A stretch of 64,000 bases of DNA from a bacterium (GTDB lineage Bacteria > Electryoneota > RPQS01), in NCBI GenBank assembly GCA_016721565.1, contig JADKHW010000020.1:1-64000 (forward strand), in the 5' to 3' direction. Shown in pieces: positions 10,555-18,904 of the stretch (position 1 is the first letter of the stretch; the number at the start of each line of letters is the position of its first letter). A program made the position numbers and the translations under genes. The notes under the pieces were generated by a model, which was given only the letters and a program-made list of their open reading frames with translations, ran no database searches and was not told the origin of the DNA.

Positions 10555-12981
10555 ATGACTGAAAAGACTTCGCAATTAGCATCAGAAGTGAATCAGAAGC
10601 AAAATTGCGCTCACTGCTCACTCCTCGTTCCTCCGGCTCGACAGATATCTTCAGGGGAGGCATTCTGTTGCGCAGGCTGCGAAGCGGTCTATGCGATCCT
10701 GCATGAATCGAACCTTGATGACTATTACGCATTACGGGAAAATCTCGGCCCCGGCAAAAGAGGCCCTGCGCGAATATCAGGCAAAGCGTTTCATTACTTC
10801 GATGATGCAGAATTCCTGAAGAGATATGCCGAGCCAAGAGCTGAGGGTGGAATAGGTGTTCGTTTCTATTTAGAGGGCGTGCATTGCGCGGCATGTTCGT
10901 GGCTGGTAGAGAAGGTCTTGTTAGAACGTGAAGGTGCCGCCTTTGCACAGCTTGATTTGGGTCGCAATATTGTCGCAATTGTATTTGACCCTCGCATAGT
11001 GCAGCTAAGCCATTTGGCGCAGGCGCTTGATCGTTTTGGATACACTCCGCATCCACTCCTTGAAGACACGATTGCACAGACTCGTAAGAAAGAAACACGA
11101 CGTCTGTTGCTGCGGATGGGAGTTGCGGGTGCTGTGGCCGGAAACATCATGTTGCTGGCAGCGGCACTGTATGCTGGAGAATTCACGGGGATCGAAGAGG
11201 ATTTGGCAAACTTGTTCCGCTGGGTGAGTTTTGGTTTGGCGATCCCCGCAGTCTTGTATTCCGCGATGCCGTTTTATCGCGGGGCGATTGCCGGGCTGCG
11301 CGCGCGGATGCTACACATGGACCTGCCGATCAGTTTGGGAATTATGGCGGCCATGTCAGTCAGTATCGTCGCTACGGTACAGGAGCGCGGTGAAGTTTAC
11401 TTTGACAGTTTGTCCGTTTTGATTTTCCTGCTGCTTGCGGGAAGGATGCTCTTGAGCAGAGCAACCTCACGCGCGGCGGATGCGGCGGAAACGTTGATGG
11501 AGCAAGCCCCGCAAACGGTTAGACGTGAGACGGATGGCAAGATAGAGGATATCGCATTAGCGGCGGCTGATGCCGGGGACACATTAGTGTTCTTGCCCGG
11601 TGACGTGATTGCAGTGGACGGTCTTGCATTGCAAAGCGGGTGGGTGACAGAAGCCCATTTATCAGGTGAATCGGACGCCGTATTCAAGGACGTGGGAGCA
11701 ACAGTGTTTGCAGGCTCTCAGGTGGTATCGGTGCCGCTGAGGATTCAGGCGACGGCAGTTGGAGCGTTCACGCGGCTGTCTCAGCTTGCAGAGATGATTC
11801 GCCGAGCAGCGAGTCAACGTGCGCAAATTGTCAGACTACATGACCGTATCGCAGGATATTTTGTGGCTACGGTTCTGACCCTTGCGGCGGCGACTGCTTT
11901 GATTTGGTGGCAGATTGATCCGTCAAAGGCTCTTTGGAATGTCGCGGCGTTATTGGTGATTACCTGTCCGTGTGCATTAGGCCTTGCCACTCCGGTAGCA
12001 CTGTCTGTGGCGATGGGACGCGCGGCCAAACGCGGAATCTTTATCAAGTCGGCTGAGGCTTTGGAGCGCGCGGCGAGTATAAAACACGCGCTTCTCGATA
12101 AGACCGGAACTTTGACATCGGGGAAGATGGATTTTGTCGCGTCACATTTTGCTCCGACACTTTCTGTTAGCGAACAGAGATGTCTGATGTCGCAGATTTC
12201 AGCACTTGAGACCTATGCGGTGCATCCGATTGGCGCGGCGTTGAAGCTTAAGGACGAGATTCAACTTGCGGTGACAGACGTGATGGTTCATCAGCAAGGT
12301 ATTACCGGAATAGTAGCAGGACAAAAGCTGGTGGTGGGGTCGCGGAGATTTATGCGCGAACTGGAGTGCCTCGAAGAAGCGTGGGCTTCGCATGCTGAAG
12401 GCAACGTACTAATTGCGCGCGATGGAAAAGTGTGTGCCGTGCTGCTGGTAGCCGATCCAATTAGCCCGGACGCGCTTCGTGCAGTCGAAGCTCTGCAAAA
12501 GCAAAACATATCAATCGAATTACTTAGTGGTGATCGTGCGGCAGAAGTAGCGCGTGTTTCACAAGCTTTGGGAATAGCGCAGGCGCGCGGTGATATTTCG
12601 CCGGAAGAAAAGCTTGCGCGCGTAGCCGAGCTTGAAGCTAACGGCATCCGCACGGCGATGTTTGGAGACGGAGTGAATGACGCGGCGGCCCTGTCACGCG
12701 CGACTATTGGAGTTTCGGCTGCTGAGGCAGCAGATGTCGCCAGAAGCGCGGCAGATGTGTTTGTGTCGCGACGCGGGCCGATTGCCTTTGCTGAAATGGT
12801 TTCGCTTTCGCGCAATACGATGAAGACGATTCGCCGTAATGTTATGATTGCGATTGGGTATAACGCACTTGGAGCAGGGCTGGCGATGTCGGGGTTGGTA
12901 TCGCCCTTACTTGCGGCATTGCTCATGCCGATTTCCTCGATCACGGTTTTGACCTTAGCGGTCCGCGGCAGCAAACCATGA
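10555..12981 (+). CDS. ccoI: Copper P1B-type ATPase for cbb3 oxidase assembly (CcoI/FixI)
   Basis: This inner-membrane ATPase exports copper used to build the CuB centre of cbb3 oxidase. The 808 residues open with a Cys-rich domain typical of CcoI (C18-x2-C21 and CCAGC at 38-42). A heavy-metal-associated domain follows with CAAC at 111-114. Next come eight predicted membrane helices, the actuator motif SGES, the metal-selecting CPC at 471-473, the phosphorylated D515 in DKTGTLTS, HPIG in the nucleotide domain and GDGVNDAAAL. All catalytic residues are present. It is the first gene of an eight-gene locus on the same strand, and its stop overlaps ccoS by four bases. The N-terminal Cys domain and the neighbours separate it from ordinary CopA. 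Confidence 0.95.
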   Translation: MTEKTSQLASEVNQKQNCAHCSLLVPPARQISSGEAFCCAGCEAVYAILHESNLDDYYALRENLGPGKRGPARISGKAFHYFDDAEFLKRYAEPRAEGGIGVRFYLEGVHCAACSWLVEKVLLEREGAAFAQLDLGRNIVAIVFDPRIVQLSHLAQALDRFGYTPHPLLEDTIAQTRKKETRRLLLRMGVAGAVAGNIMLLAAALYAGEFTGIEEDLANLFRWVSFGLAIPAVLYSAMPFYRGAIAGLRARMLHMDLPISLGIMAAMSVSIVATVQERGEVYFDSLSVLIFLLLAGRMLLSRATSRAADAAETLMEQAPQTVRRETDGKIEDIALAAADAGDTLVFLPGDVIAVDGLALQSGWVTEAHLSGESDAVFKDVGATVFAGSQVVSVPLRIQATAVGAFTRLSQLAEMIRRAASQRAQIVRLHDRIAGYFVATVLTLAAATALIWWQIDPSKALWNVAALLVITCPCALGLATPVALSVAMGRAAKRGIFIKSAEALERAASIKHALLDKTGTLTSGKMDFVASHFAPTLSVSEQRCLMSQISALETYAVHPIGAALKLKDEIQLAVTDVMVHQQGITGIVAGQKLVVGSRRFMRELECLEEAWASHAEGNVLIARDGKVCAVLLVADPISPDALRAVEALQKQNISIELLSGDRAAEVARVSQALGIAQARGDISPEEKLARVAELEANGIRTAMFGDGVNDAAALSRATIGVSAAEAADVARSAADVFVSRRGPIAFAEMVSLSRNTMKTIRRNVMIAIGYNALGAGLAMSGLVSPLLAALLMPISSITVLTLAVRGSKP

Positions 12982-13145
12982 ACATTCTCTATATTCTGAT
13001 GACACTGGCGGTAGTTTTCATTCTGGTGTTTGTCGGTTTTTATTTGTGGGCAGTGCGCGGAGGACAGTTTGACGATTTGGAAAGTCCAGCGCACAGGATT
13101 CTTTTAGACGAAACAGATTCAACTAAAGATAAAGACGGGAAGTAA
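12978..13145 (+). CDS. ccoS: Cbb3 oxidase maturation protein CcoS
   Basis: A 55-residue protein with one N-terminal membrane helix (MNILYILMTLAVVFILVFVG) and the family signature GGQFDDLESPAHRILLDE, followed by a charged tail. CcoS is needed in Rhodobacter for cofactor insertion into cbb3 oxidase and is usually next to ccoI. The ATG overlaps the ccoI stop (ATGA), and ccoNO starts five bases after its stop, so it is translationally coupled on both sides. Confidence 0.93.
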   Translation: MNILYILMTLAVVFILVFVGFYLWAVRGGQFDDLESPAHRILLDETDSTKDKDGK

Positions 13146-13149
13146 CTGT

Positions 13150-15279
13150 ATGGCGATGGAGACCTTTCGCTACGATTACGATATCGTCCGTAAGTTTACG
13201 ATTGTAACCCTAATATGGGGTGTGGTCGGAATGCTTGTGGGAGTGATCGTAGCGGCGCAGCTTGCCTTCTGGCAGCTTAATTTCGACACCTCGTTCCTGA
13301 CGTTCGGACGGCTTCGTCCGCTGCACACGAACGCGGTGATTTTTGCGTTTGCGGGAAATGCGATCTTTGCCGGAGTGTACTACTCGACACAGCGGCTCTT
13401 GAAAGCCCGCATGTTCAGCGACACGCTTTCAACGATTCACTTCTGGGGCTGGCAGATCATCATTGTGTTGGCGGCAGTCACGTTGCCATTGGGTATTTCA
13501 ACTTCCAAGGAATACGCGGAGCTGGAATGGCCGATTGACATTTTGATTGCGCTGGTGTGGGTAGTGTTTGCGATCAATTTCTTCGGAACGATTATCAAGC
13601 GCCGCGAACGGCATCTCTATGTCGGAATTTGGTTCTACATTGCGACAATTGTTACAATTGCGATGCTGCACATCGTGAATAGCCTGGCGATTCCGGCTAC
13701 TCTATTTAAGAGCTATTCGGTGTTCGCAGGTGTGCAGGACGCGCTGGTGCAGTGGTGGTATGGGCATAACGCGGTGGGCTTCCTCTTAACGACGCCGTTC
13801 TTGGGAATGATGTACTACTTTATGCCCAAGGCTGCTAATCGTCCTGTGTATAGCTATCGTCTATCGATTATTCACTTTTGGGCGTTGGTTTTCCTATATA
13901 TTTGGGCTGGACCGCACCATTTGCACTACACAGCATTGCCGGACTGGGCGCAGACGCTCGGTGCGGTGTTTAGTATTATGTTAATAGCACCGTCGTGGGG
14001 CGGCATGCTAAATGGCTTGTTGACGTTGCGCGGTGCATGGAACAAGGTTCGCCAAGATCCCATTCTGAAGTTCTTCGTGTTGTCGGTGACGTTCTACGGT
14101 ATGTCAACGTTTGAAGGTCCGATGATGTCGATTAAGGCCATTAACTCGCTCACGCACTACACCGATTATACCGTGGCGCATGTGCACGGCGGCGCGTTGG
14201 GCTGGGTGGGCTTCATGGTCTTCGGTATGTTCTACTACATGATTCCTAAGTTGTGGAAAACCGAACTCTACTCGAAGGGTTTAGCGACGACGCATTTCTG
14301 GATAGCGACAATTGGTATCTTGCTGTACATCGTGCCGATTTGGACTGCCGGAATTATGCAGGGCTTGATGTGGCGTGCTTTTGACGCTGACGGCTTGCTG
14401 CAGTATCCGAACTTCGTGGAAACGACGCAGCGCATCCTTCCGTTCTATCACACACGTGTGTTGGGCGGATTGATGTACCTGACGGGTATCCTCTTGATGT
14501 GCTACAACGTTTGGCGAACCGTTCGCAATGCCGAACATGCCAATGATGAAGCGACTGCGCCGTCGCTCGCAAGCTTGAAACCTGAAACCTATGCCGGCAA
14601 CGCGCGCTGGCACAGTATTCTGGAAGGAAAGCCGTTTGCATTTGCAATGGTGACAGTCGTGATGATTACAATTGGCGGCATCGTGGAAATTGGGCCGCTG
14701 TTGATGCCTAAAAGCTATGTACCACTCCATGCGAGCGCCGCAGTTCCTTATACGCCGTTGGAGCTTGAGGGCAGAGATATCTATGTTCGTGAAGGCTGCT
14801 ACAATTGTCACTCGCAGATGATTAGACCTCTGCGTGATGAGGTATTACGTTACGGTGAATATTCCAAGCCGGGCGAGTTTGAATACGATCATCCGTTCCA
14901 GTGGGGTTCGCGCCGTATCGGTCCGGACCTTGCACGCGTCGGTGGAAAGTATCCTGATCATTGGCACTATCTGCACTTCATGGATCCGCGTTCAACGTCG
15001 CCAGGATCGATAATGCCGCGCTATCCGTGGTTGGCTGAGAATGATCTGAATACCTCGAATACAGAAGCGAAGATGCGCGCGATGGTCAAACTGAACGTGC
15101 CCTACACGGCAACGGACATTGAAAATGCCCAGACATCCATGCGTTCGCAAGCAGGGCAAATCGGTCAACGATTATCCGCCGAAGGTATAAATGGGATGGA
15201 GAGCAAAGAGCTGGTTGCATTGGTCGCTTATCTCCAAAGAATGGGTAAGCAGCCGGTACAACTTTTGGCAGGCCAATAA
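13150..15279 (+). CDS. ccoNO: Fused cbb3 oxidase subunits I and II (CcoN-CcoO)
   Basis: The first 460 or so residues are the haem-copper catalytic subunit. Histidine ligands are visible in LRPLHTNAVIF, WWYGHNAVGF, GPHHLHYTALPDW and TVAHVHGGALGW. The conserved Tyr-bearing helix FYGMSTFEGP comes before the last of these. After a linker rich in charged residues and one more membrane anchor (around 500-520), the CcoO part has the haem-c motif CYNCH at 550-554 and the methionine-ligand region GSIMPRYPWL. The 709-residue fusion is known in several Bacteroidetes and related lineages, where ccoN and ccoO are normally separate genes in Proteobacteria. It forms the core that reduces oxygen to water and pumps protons. 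There is no stop or frame slip between the two parts, so the fusion is real. Confidence 0.96.
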   Translation: MAMETFRYDYDIVRKFTIVTLIWGVVGMLVGVIVAAQLAFWQLNFDTSFLTFGRLRPLHTNAVIFAFAGNAIFAGVYYSTQRLLKARMFSDTLSTIHFWGWQIIIVLAAVTLPLGISTSKEYAELEWPIDILIALVWVVFAINFFGTIIKRRERHLYVGIWFYIATIVTIAMLHIVNSLAIPATLFKSYSVFAGVQDALVQWWYGHNAVGFLLTTPFLGMMYYFMPKAANRPVYSYRLSIIHFWALVFLYIWAGPHHLHYTALPDWAQTLGAVFSIMLIAPSWGGMLNGLLTLRGAWNKVRQDPILKFFVLSVTFYGMSTFEGPMMSIKAINSLTHYTDYTVAHVHGGALGWVGFMVFGMFYYMIPKLWKTELYSKGLATTHFWIATIGILLYIVPIWTAGIMQGLMWRAFDADGLLQYPNFVETTQRILPFYHTRVLGGLMYLTGILLMCYNVWRTVRNAEHANDEATAPSLASLKPETYAGNARWHSILEGKPFAFAMVTVVMITIGGIVEIGPLLMPKSYVPLHASAAVPYTPLELEGRDIYVREGCYNCHSQMIRPLRDEVLRYGEYSKPGEFEYDHPFQWGSRRIGPDLARVGGKYPDHWHYLHFMDPRSTSPGSIMPRYPWLAENDLNTSNTEAKMRAMVKLNVPYTATDIENAQTSMRSQAGQIGQRLSAEGINGMESKELVALVAYLQRMGKQPVQLLAGQ

Positions 15280-15482
15280 TGCTAAGAGACATGTTAGCCA
15301 ACACCGGAACAAGTGTGTGGTCAGTGGTTTCACTGGTCGTCTTGTTTATCGCCTTCGCCGGTGTTTTGTGGTGGACCTTTTCAGGCAAGAAGAATCGTTT
15401 TGAAGACGAGAGCAATCTACCTCTGCAAGACGATGATGAGAAAATTACAAATTCGGATTCTACGAGAGGACTGTCCTCATGA
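15279..15482 (+). CDS. ccoQ: Small cbb3 oxidase subunit CcoQ
   Basis: A 67-residue protein with one membrane helix (VVSLVVLFIAFAGVLWW) and a polar, acidic C-terminus. Its position between ccoNO and ccoP and its size identify CcoQ/FixQ, which stabilizes the complex. The ATG overlaps the ccoNO stop by one base, and its end overlaps the ccoP start by four. Sequence conservation in this family is weak, so the call rests on context. Confidence 0.85.
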   Translation: MLRDMLANTGTSVWSVVSLVVLFIAFAGVLWWTFSGKKNRFEDESNLPLQDDDEKITNSDSTRGLSS

Positions 15483-16138
15483 GCGATAAGCATCACGATA
15501 ACAAGCCGGAAGAATTGCTTCCGGGTGACTTCATTCCCGAACAACAGTTGTTGGAACACGAGTACGACGGCATTCAGGAGGCCGACAACCCGCTTCCGAA
15601 ATGGTGGGTGCAGTTGTTCTTGATCTGCATCGTGTTTGCTGTGGTCTATACGCCCTTGGTTCACGTGTTTAATTTACTGCCGAAAGACTATTTGGCCAAT
15701 GACATTGCGCAAGCCGCAATGGTAGCCGAACAGCGCGAAGCGGAACTTGTCGCCTCTGGTTTTTATGACAAAGATCCGGTTGCCGCAGGTAAGAAGTACT
15801 TTGGCACATTTTGTGTGTCATGTCATGGTACCTACGGCGAAGGTGGTATAGGACCAAACCTGACGGACAATTTCTGGATACACGGCCCTGAAGAAATCAA
15901 CATCACCACGACAATCATGAACGGAGTCGCGGCCAAAGGTATGCCAACCTGGGGCCCGATTCTGGGTGAACGTAAGATTAAGATGCTGGCGGCATATGTG
16001 ATGACGCTTTGGGCGACTCCACCGCCAGTTGCTGGAAAGAAAGCCGAAGGCGAGGCATACGATATGGCCGTCATTCGCGCTCCGAAAGTTGAAGCCGTCG
16101 CAGATTCTACCGCTACGGCCGCAAGCAAGAAAATGTAA
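15479..16138 (+). CDS. ccoP: Cbb3 oxidase cytochrome c subunit CcoP, monohaem
   Basis: The N-terminus has the FixP signature YDGIQEADNPLPKWWVQLF running into a membrane helix. One cytochrome c domain follows, with CVSCH at 112-116, GEGGIGPNLTDNFWIHG and the methionine ligand in AKGMPTWGP. Classical CcoP carries two haem-c domains in about 300 residues. This 219-residue protein has only one, so the chain from donor to CcoO is one haem shorter. The tail is rich in Ala, Thr and Lys. It overlaps ccoQ by four bases. The frame is intact and the C-terminus is not truncated into the next gene, so the single haem is probably genuine. Confidence 0.93.
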   Translation: MSDKHHDNKPEELLPGDFIPEQQLLEHEYDGIQEADNPLPKWWVQLFLICIVFAVVYTPLVHVFNLLPKDYLANDIAQAAMVAEQREAELVASGFYDKDPVAAGKKYFGTFCVSCHGTYGEGGIGPNLTDNFWIHGPEEINITTTIMNGVAAKGMPTWGPILGERKIKMLAAYVMTLWATPPPVAGKKAEGEAYDMAVIRAPKVEAVADSTATAASKKM

Positions 16139-16181
16139 TTCAGTTTGACTTCGAGGTTCCGGGGAGGGGGAAGGAATTAGT

Positions 16182-17651
16182 TTGGAAAAATCACGTCAGC
16201 TTCCGGTGATCGAACCGCACATGCCGAACATGAGTGCCACAATTGGTTCGCATGGTAAGCGGAAATGGGTCTACCAGGATATCACAAAAGGTCAGTGGGC
16301 AACACGACGTAACATCGTGATTGCTGTTTTGATTGTCTTCTATTTGGTGGCTCCATTCATCAAGATCAACGGAAATCCGTTTGTCTTGTTTGATCTTGTG
16401 AGTCGCAGATTTTCGTTTTTCGGCCATACATTCTTGGCAACTGACTTGTACTTGCTGGCACTCCTGCTGGTAATGTCGGTACTGGCCTTGTTTTGGTTCT
16501 CCGCGATGTTCGGGAGACTATGGTGCGGCTGGGCCTGTCCACAAACAGTGTATTTGGAAGGCATCTTCTATCGCGTTGAACGCTGGATTGAAGGCAATCC
16601 CAGGCAGCGAAAAGAGCTTGACAACGGTCCGCACGATGATGCGTACTGGACACGCAAGATATTCAAGCACGGAATATTTTGGTTGGTCGCAACTGCTATG
16701 AGTTTGAGTTTCACGGCTTACTTCATTGGGCCGGAAGCTTCATACGAAATGTTCTGGACGTTCGGCGCGGCGCATCCGACTGCGATGGCAGTAGCAGTAT
16801 TTATAACTGCGATATCGTACTTCAACTTTGCGTGGTTCCGCGAGCAATTCTGCCATTTTCTCTGTCCGTACGCGCGTATTCAATCGGTGTTCCTCGACGA
16901 ACACAGCTTGATTGTCGGCTACGACCAGAGCAGAGGAGAACCGCGCGGAAACCTTCGGCCAAAAGATCCCACTCCGAAGGGTGACTGTGTGGCTTGCAAT
17001 CGCTGTGTGCAAGTTTGCCCGATGGGAATTGACATTCGCAACGGTTTGCAGCTTGAGTGCATTCAGTGCACCGCTTGTATTGATGCATGCGATGTGGTGA
17101 TGGCTAAGGTGAATCGTCCGTTAGGTTTGATTCGCTACGATTCGCTGGCAGGCATTGAGCACAAGAAGCATCGTCTCGTGCGTCCGCGTGTGATTTTGTA
17201 TCTTGCGGTGTTTGTGCTGCTGGGTGCGATGTTCACCTATAGATTGTCCGCCCGTGAGATCGTTGATTTTGCAGTGGTGCGACCTGCAGGCACTCCGTAT
17301 CTGATGCAAGAAGACGGCAACGTTCGCAACATGCTGCAAATGCACTTCACGAATACGGATGCACGCACACGGACAGTGACGGTAAAGCTTGAATCACCAA
17401 TTCCAGCGCAGTTGATGGTGTTGGGTGAACCGATAGAACTTGTTCCGGGTGAACGCATTAAAGCTGAAGCGTTCATCATGGTACCGAAGGATCAAATCAA
17501 GTCGTCCGCAACGCCGATGGAGTTCAAATTGATGGACGGTGCCACAGAGATTGGCACGGCATCCGCGAAATTTTTGGGACCGGTTTACACGGGTCATCAC
17601 GATGATGATGATCACGACAAGGATGAGAAACAGGGGCATAATGAGCACTGA
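16182..17651 (+). CDS. ccoG: Cbb3 oxidase accessory ferredoxin-like membrane protein CcoG
   Basis: This polytopic membrane protein has two [4Fe-4S] ferredoxin-type motifs, CVACNRCVQVCPMG and CIQCTACIDAC. The upstream block WCGWACPQTVYLEGIFYRVE is typical of CcoG/RdxA/FixG. A C-terminal Ig-like domain (the FixG C-terminal domain, from about residue 350) ends in a metal-binding-looking His/Asp tail (HHDDDDHDKDEKQGHNEH). CcoG has been reported to act as a cupric reductase that supplies Cu(I) to the oxidase. The start is TTG at 16182, after a weak purine-rich site. The 489 residues are normal. It overlaps ccoH by 11 bases. The His/Asp tail is unusual and could buffer copper. Confidence 0.93.
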   Translation: MEKSRQLPVIEPHMPNMSATIGSHGKRKWVYQDITKGQWATRRNIVIAVLIVFYLVAPFIKINGNPFVLFDLVSRRFSFFGHTFLATDLYLLALLLVMSVLALFWFSAMFGRLWCGWACPQTVYLEGIFYRVERWIEGNPRQRKELDNGPHDDAYWTRKIFKHGIFWLVATAMSLSFTAYFIGPEASYEMFWTFGAAHPTAMAVAVFITAISYFNFAWFREQFCHFLCPYARIQSVFLDEHSLIVGYDQSRGEPRGNLRPKDPTPKGDCVACNRCVQVCPMGIDIRNGLQLECIQCTACIDACDVVMAKVNRPLGLIRYDSLAGIEHKKHRLVRPRVILYLAVFVLLGAMFTYRLSAREIVDFAVVRPAGTPYLMQEDGNVRNMLQMHFTNTDARTRTVTVKLESPIPAQLMVLGEPIELVPGERIKAEAFIMVPKDQIKSSATPMEFKLMDGATEIGTASAKFLGPVYTGHHDDDDHDKDEKQGHNEH

Positions 17652-18147
17652 AGTGACTCGCACGAAGTTTCAGAAATTTCTCGACCAGAACTTATGGCCG
17701 ATGATTATTGTTGCAATATTAGCAGGGACGGTTGCAATGAACGCCGTGCTGGTGACCGTCGCGGCAAGCAATCCGCCCCAGTTGATGACCGAGCACTACT
17801 ATGAGAAAGGCTCGAACCTGAAAGAGATCGTGAGCGAAAAGCAGGCCACGGTTCGTACAGGTTGGAAAGTAACCGCAAGTGTTGCGGGTGACGAGCGTGA
17901 TTTAGTCATGCTCACGATCATCGACGGAGCAGGTCTTCCGTGTGATTCAATTGTTGGTTCGTGCAGCCTGTATCGTCCGTCGGACAAGAGTCTCGATCGC
18001 GATGCCGCGCAGATCATGTCCATGGGAAATGGCCGCTACGCCGTAAAAGCCTCCACCCCACTCGCTCGCGGCGCATGGGAATGCGTAGCGGATTTGAATT
18101 TGCGTGAGAAGCATTTTCGTGACCGAATTTCATTTTTTGTGAACTGA
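17641..18147 (+). CDS. ccoH: Cbb3 oxidase assembly protein CcoH (FixH family)
   Basis: A 168-residue protein with one N-terminal membrane helix (LWPMIIVAILAGTVAMNAVL) and a periplasmic beta domain. HYYEKGSNL matches the conserved YYE(K)G region of FixH. The frame is open further upstream, but the ATG at 17641 gives the normal length and lies inside the ccoG 3' end. FixH/CcoH helps assemble the oxidase next to the copper ATPase CcoI. The next gene starts two bases after its stop. Confidence 0.88.
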   Translation: MSTEVTRTKFQKFLDQNLWPMIIVAILAGTVAMNAVLVTVAASNPPQLMTEHYYEKGSNLKEIVSEKQATVRTGWKVTASVAGDERDLVMLTIIDGAGLPCDSIVGSCSLYRPSDKSLDRDAAQIMSMGNGRYAVKASTPLARGAWECVADLNLREKHFRDRISFFVN

Positions 18148-18149
18148 AG

Positions 18150-18830
18150 ATGAGTAGTTTCGCCGTAGATATTCTACCAGCCTTCATGGTCGGCATCCTA
18201 AGTAGCGCACATTGCATCGGCATGTGCGGGCCGTTGGCGACGTTGGGTTGTCGTTCCAAGATGACCGGAGGTGCGTGGGCACCGTTGGGATTCTCGGTCG
18301 GCAAACTTGTGTCATACTCGGCTTTGGGATTTCTTGCGGCATGGCTGGGCGCAATCTTTATGAATCAAACGGGATTGCAGAAGGCGGCGGCATGGGTTTC
18401 GATAGCGGGTGGTGCGTTGATGATCCTCGCTTTGGTGTTGGCGTATGTGCTACCAACATCAGGGGGGTTCTTGGCGAAGATTTCGATTGCCATGTCCAAA
18501 CGCGCGATGCGCTGGGGCAAGTGGATGGCGCCGGGAATGGGATTAGCGGCGGCGCTACTTCCATGCGGTGTGTTGTATGCAATGGTCGCACGTTCAGCGG
18601 CGGCAAGCTCTCCGGTCGACGGCATGATGATCATGCAAGCATTCGGTATCGGGACGATGCCCGCATTGTTGGGCCTTGGCGCATTAATTCAGCGGATTCC
18701 CGCTCGCTTTAGTAAATATGGCAACGTTGCTGCAGGAGCGTTGATGGCGATTACCGCATTCGTGTTGTTGTGGCGTGGTGTAGCGGGACTTGCGGCGGAT
18801 CATGGTCCTCCACCCTGTTGCACGCACTAA
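18150..18830 (+). CDS. SafE/DsbD-like membrane protein linked to oxidase assembly
   Basis: A 226-residue protein with about six membrane helices, the motif HCIGMCGPLATLG in the first helix and LLPCGVLYAM in the second repeat. These match the DsbD_2/TauE-SafE superfamily, including proteins usually encoded at the end of cco loci. The paired Cys-containing motifs suggest thiol-electron or copper transfer across the membrane rather than sulfite export. That function is inferred from position. The C-terminus ends PPPCCTH, two extra cysteines and a histidine that could bind metal. It is the last gene of the cbb3 locus and is followed by a terminator. Confidence 0.75.
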   Translation: MSSFAVDILPAFMVGILSSAHCIGMCGPLATLGCRSKMTGGAWAPLGFSVGKLVSYSALGFLAAWLGAIFMNQTGLQKAAAWVSIAGGALMILALVLAYVLPTSGGFLAKISIAMSKRAMRWGKWMAPGMGLAAALLPCGVLYAMVARSAAASSPVDGMMIMQAFGIGTMPALLGLGALIQRIPARFSKYGNVAAGALMAITAFVLLWRGVAGLAADHGPPPCCTH

Positions 18831-18850
18831 GTTGAGTCTTGAAGGAATAC

Positions 18851-18884
18851 AAAACGGGTTAGGCTTGCGCCTAACCCGTTTCTA
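18851..18884. terminator. Bidirectional terminator between cco locus and sulfur operon
   Basis: AAAACGGGTTAGGC TTGC GCCTAACCCGTTT forms a long stem flanked by A and T runs, between convergent genes. Its outer stem is nearly the same as that of the terminator at 6395-6427. Confidence 0.85.
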
Positions 18885-18904
18885 CTTAGAACTATTTCGT
18901 GAAG

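Noticed and set aside
12291..13094. Antisense open frame across the ccoI/ccoS junction
   Set aside because: It opposes CcoI catalytic motifs and CcoS, both certain genes.
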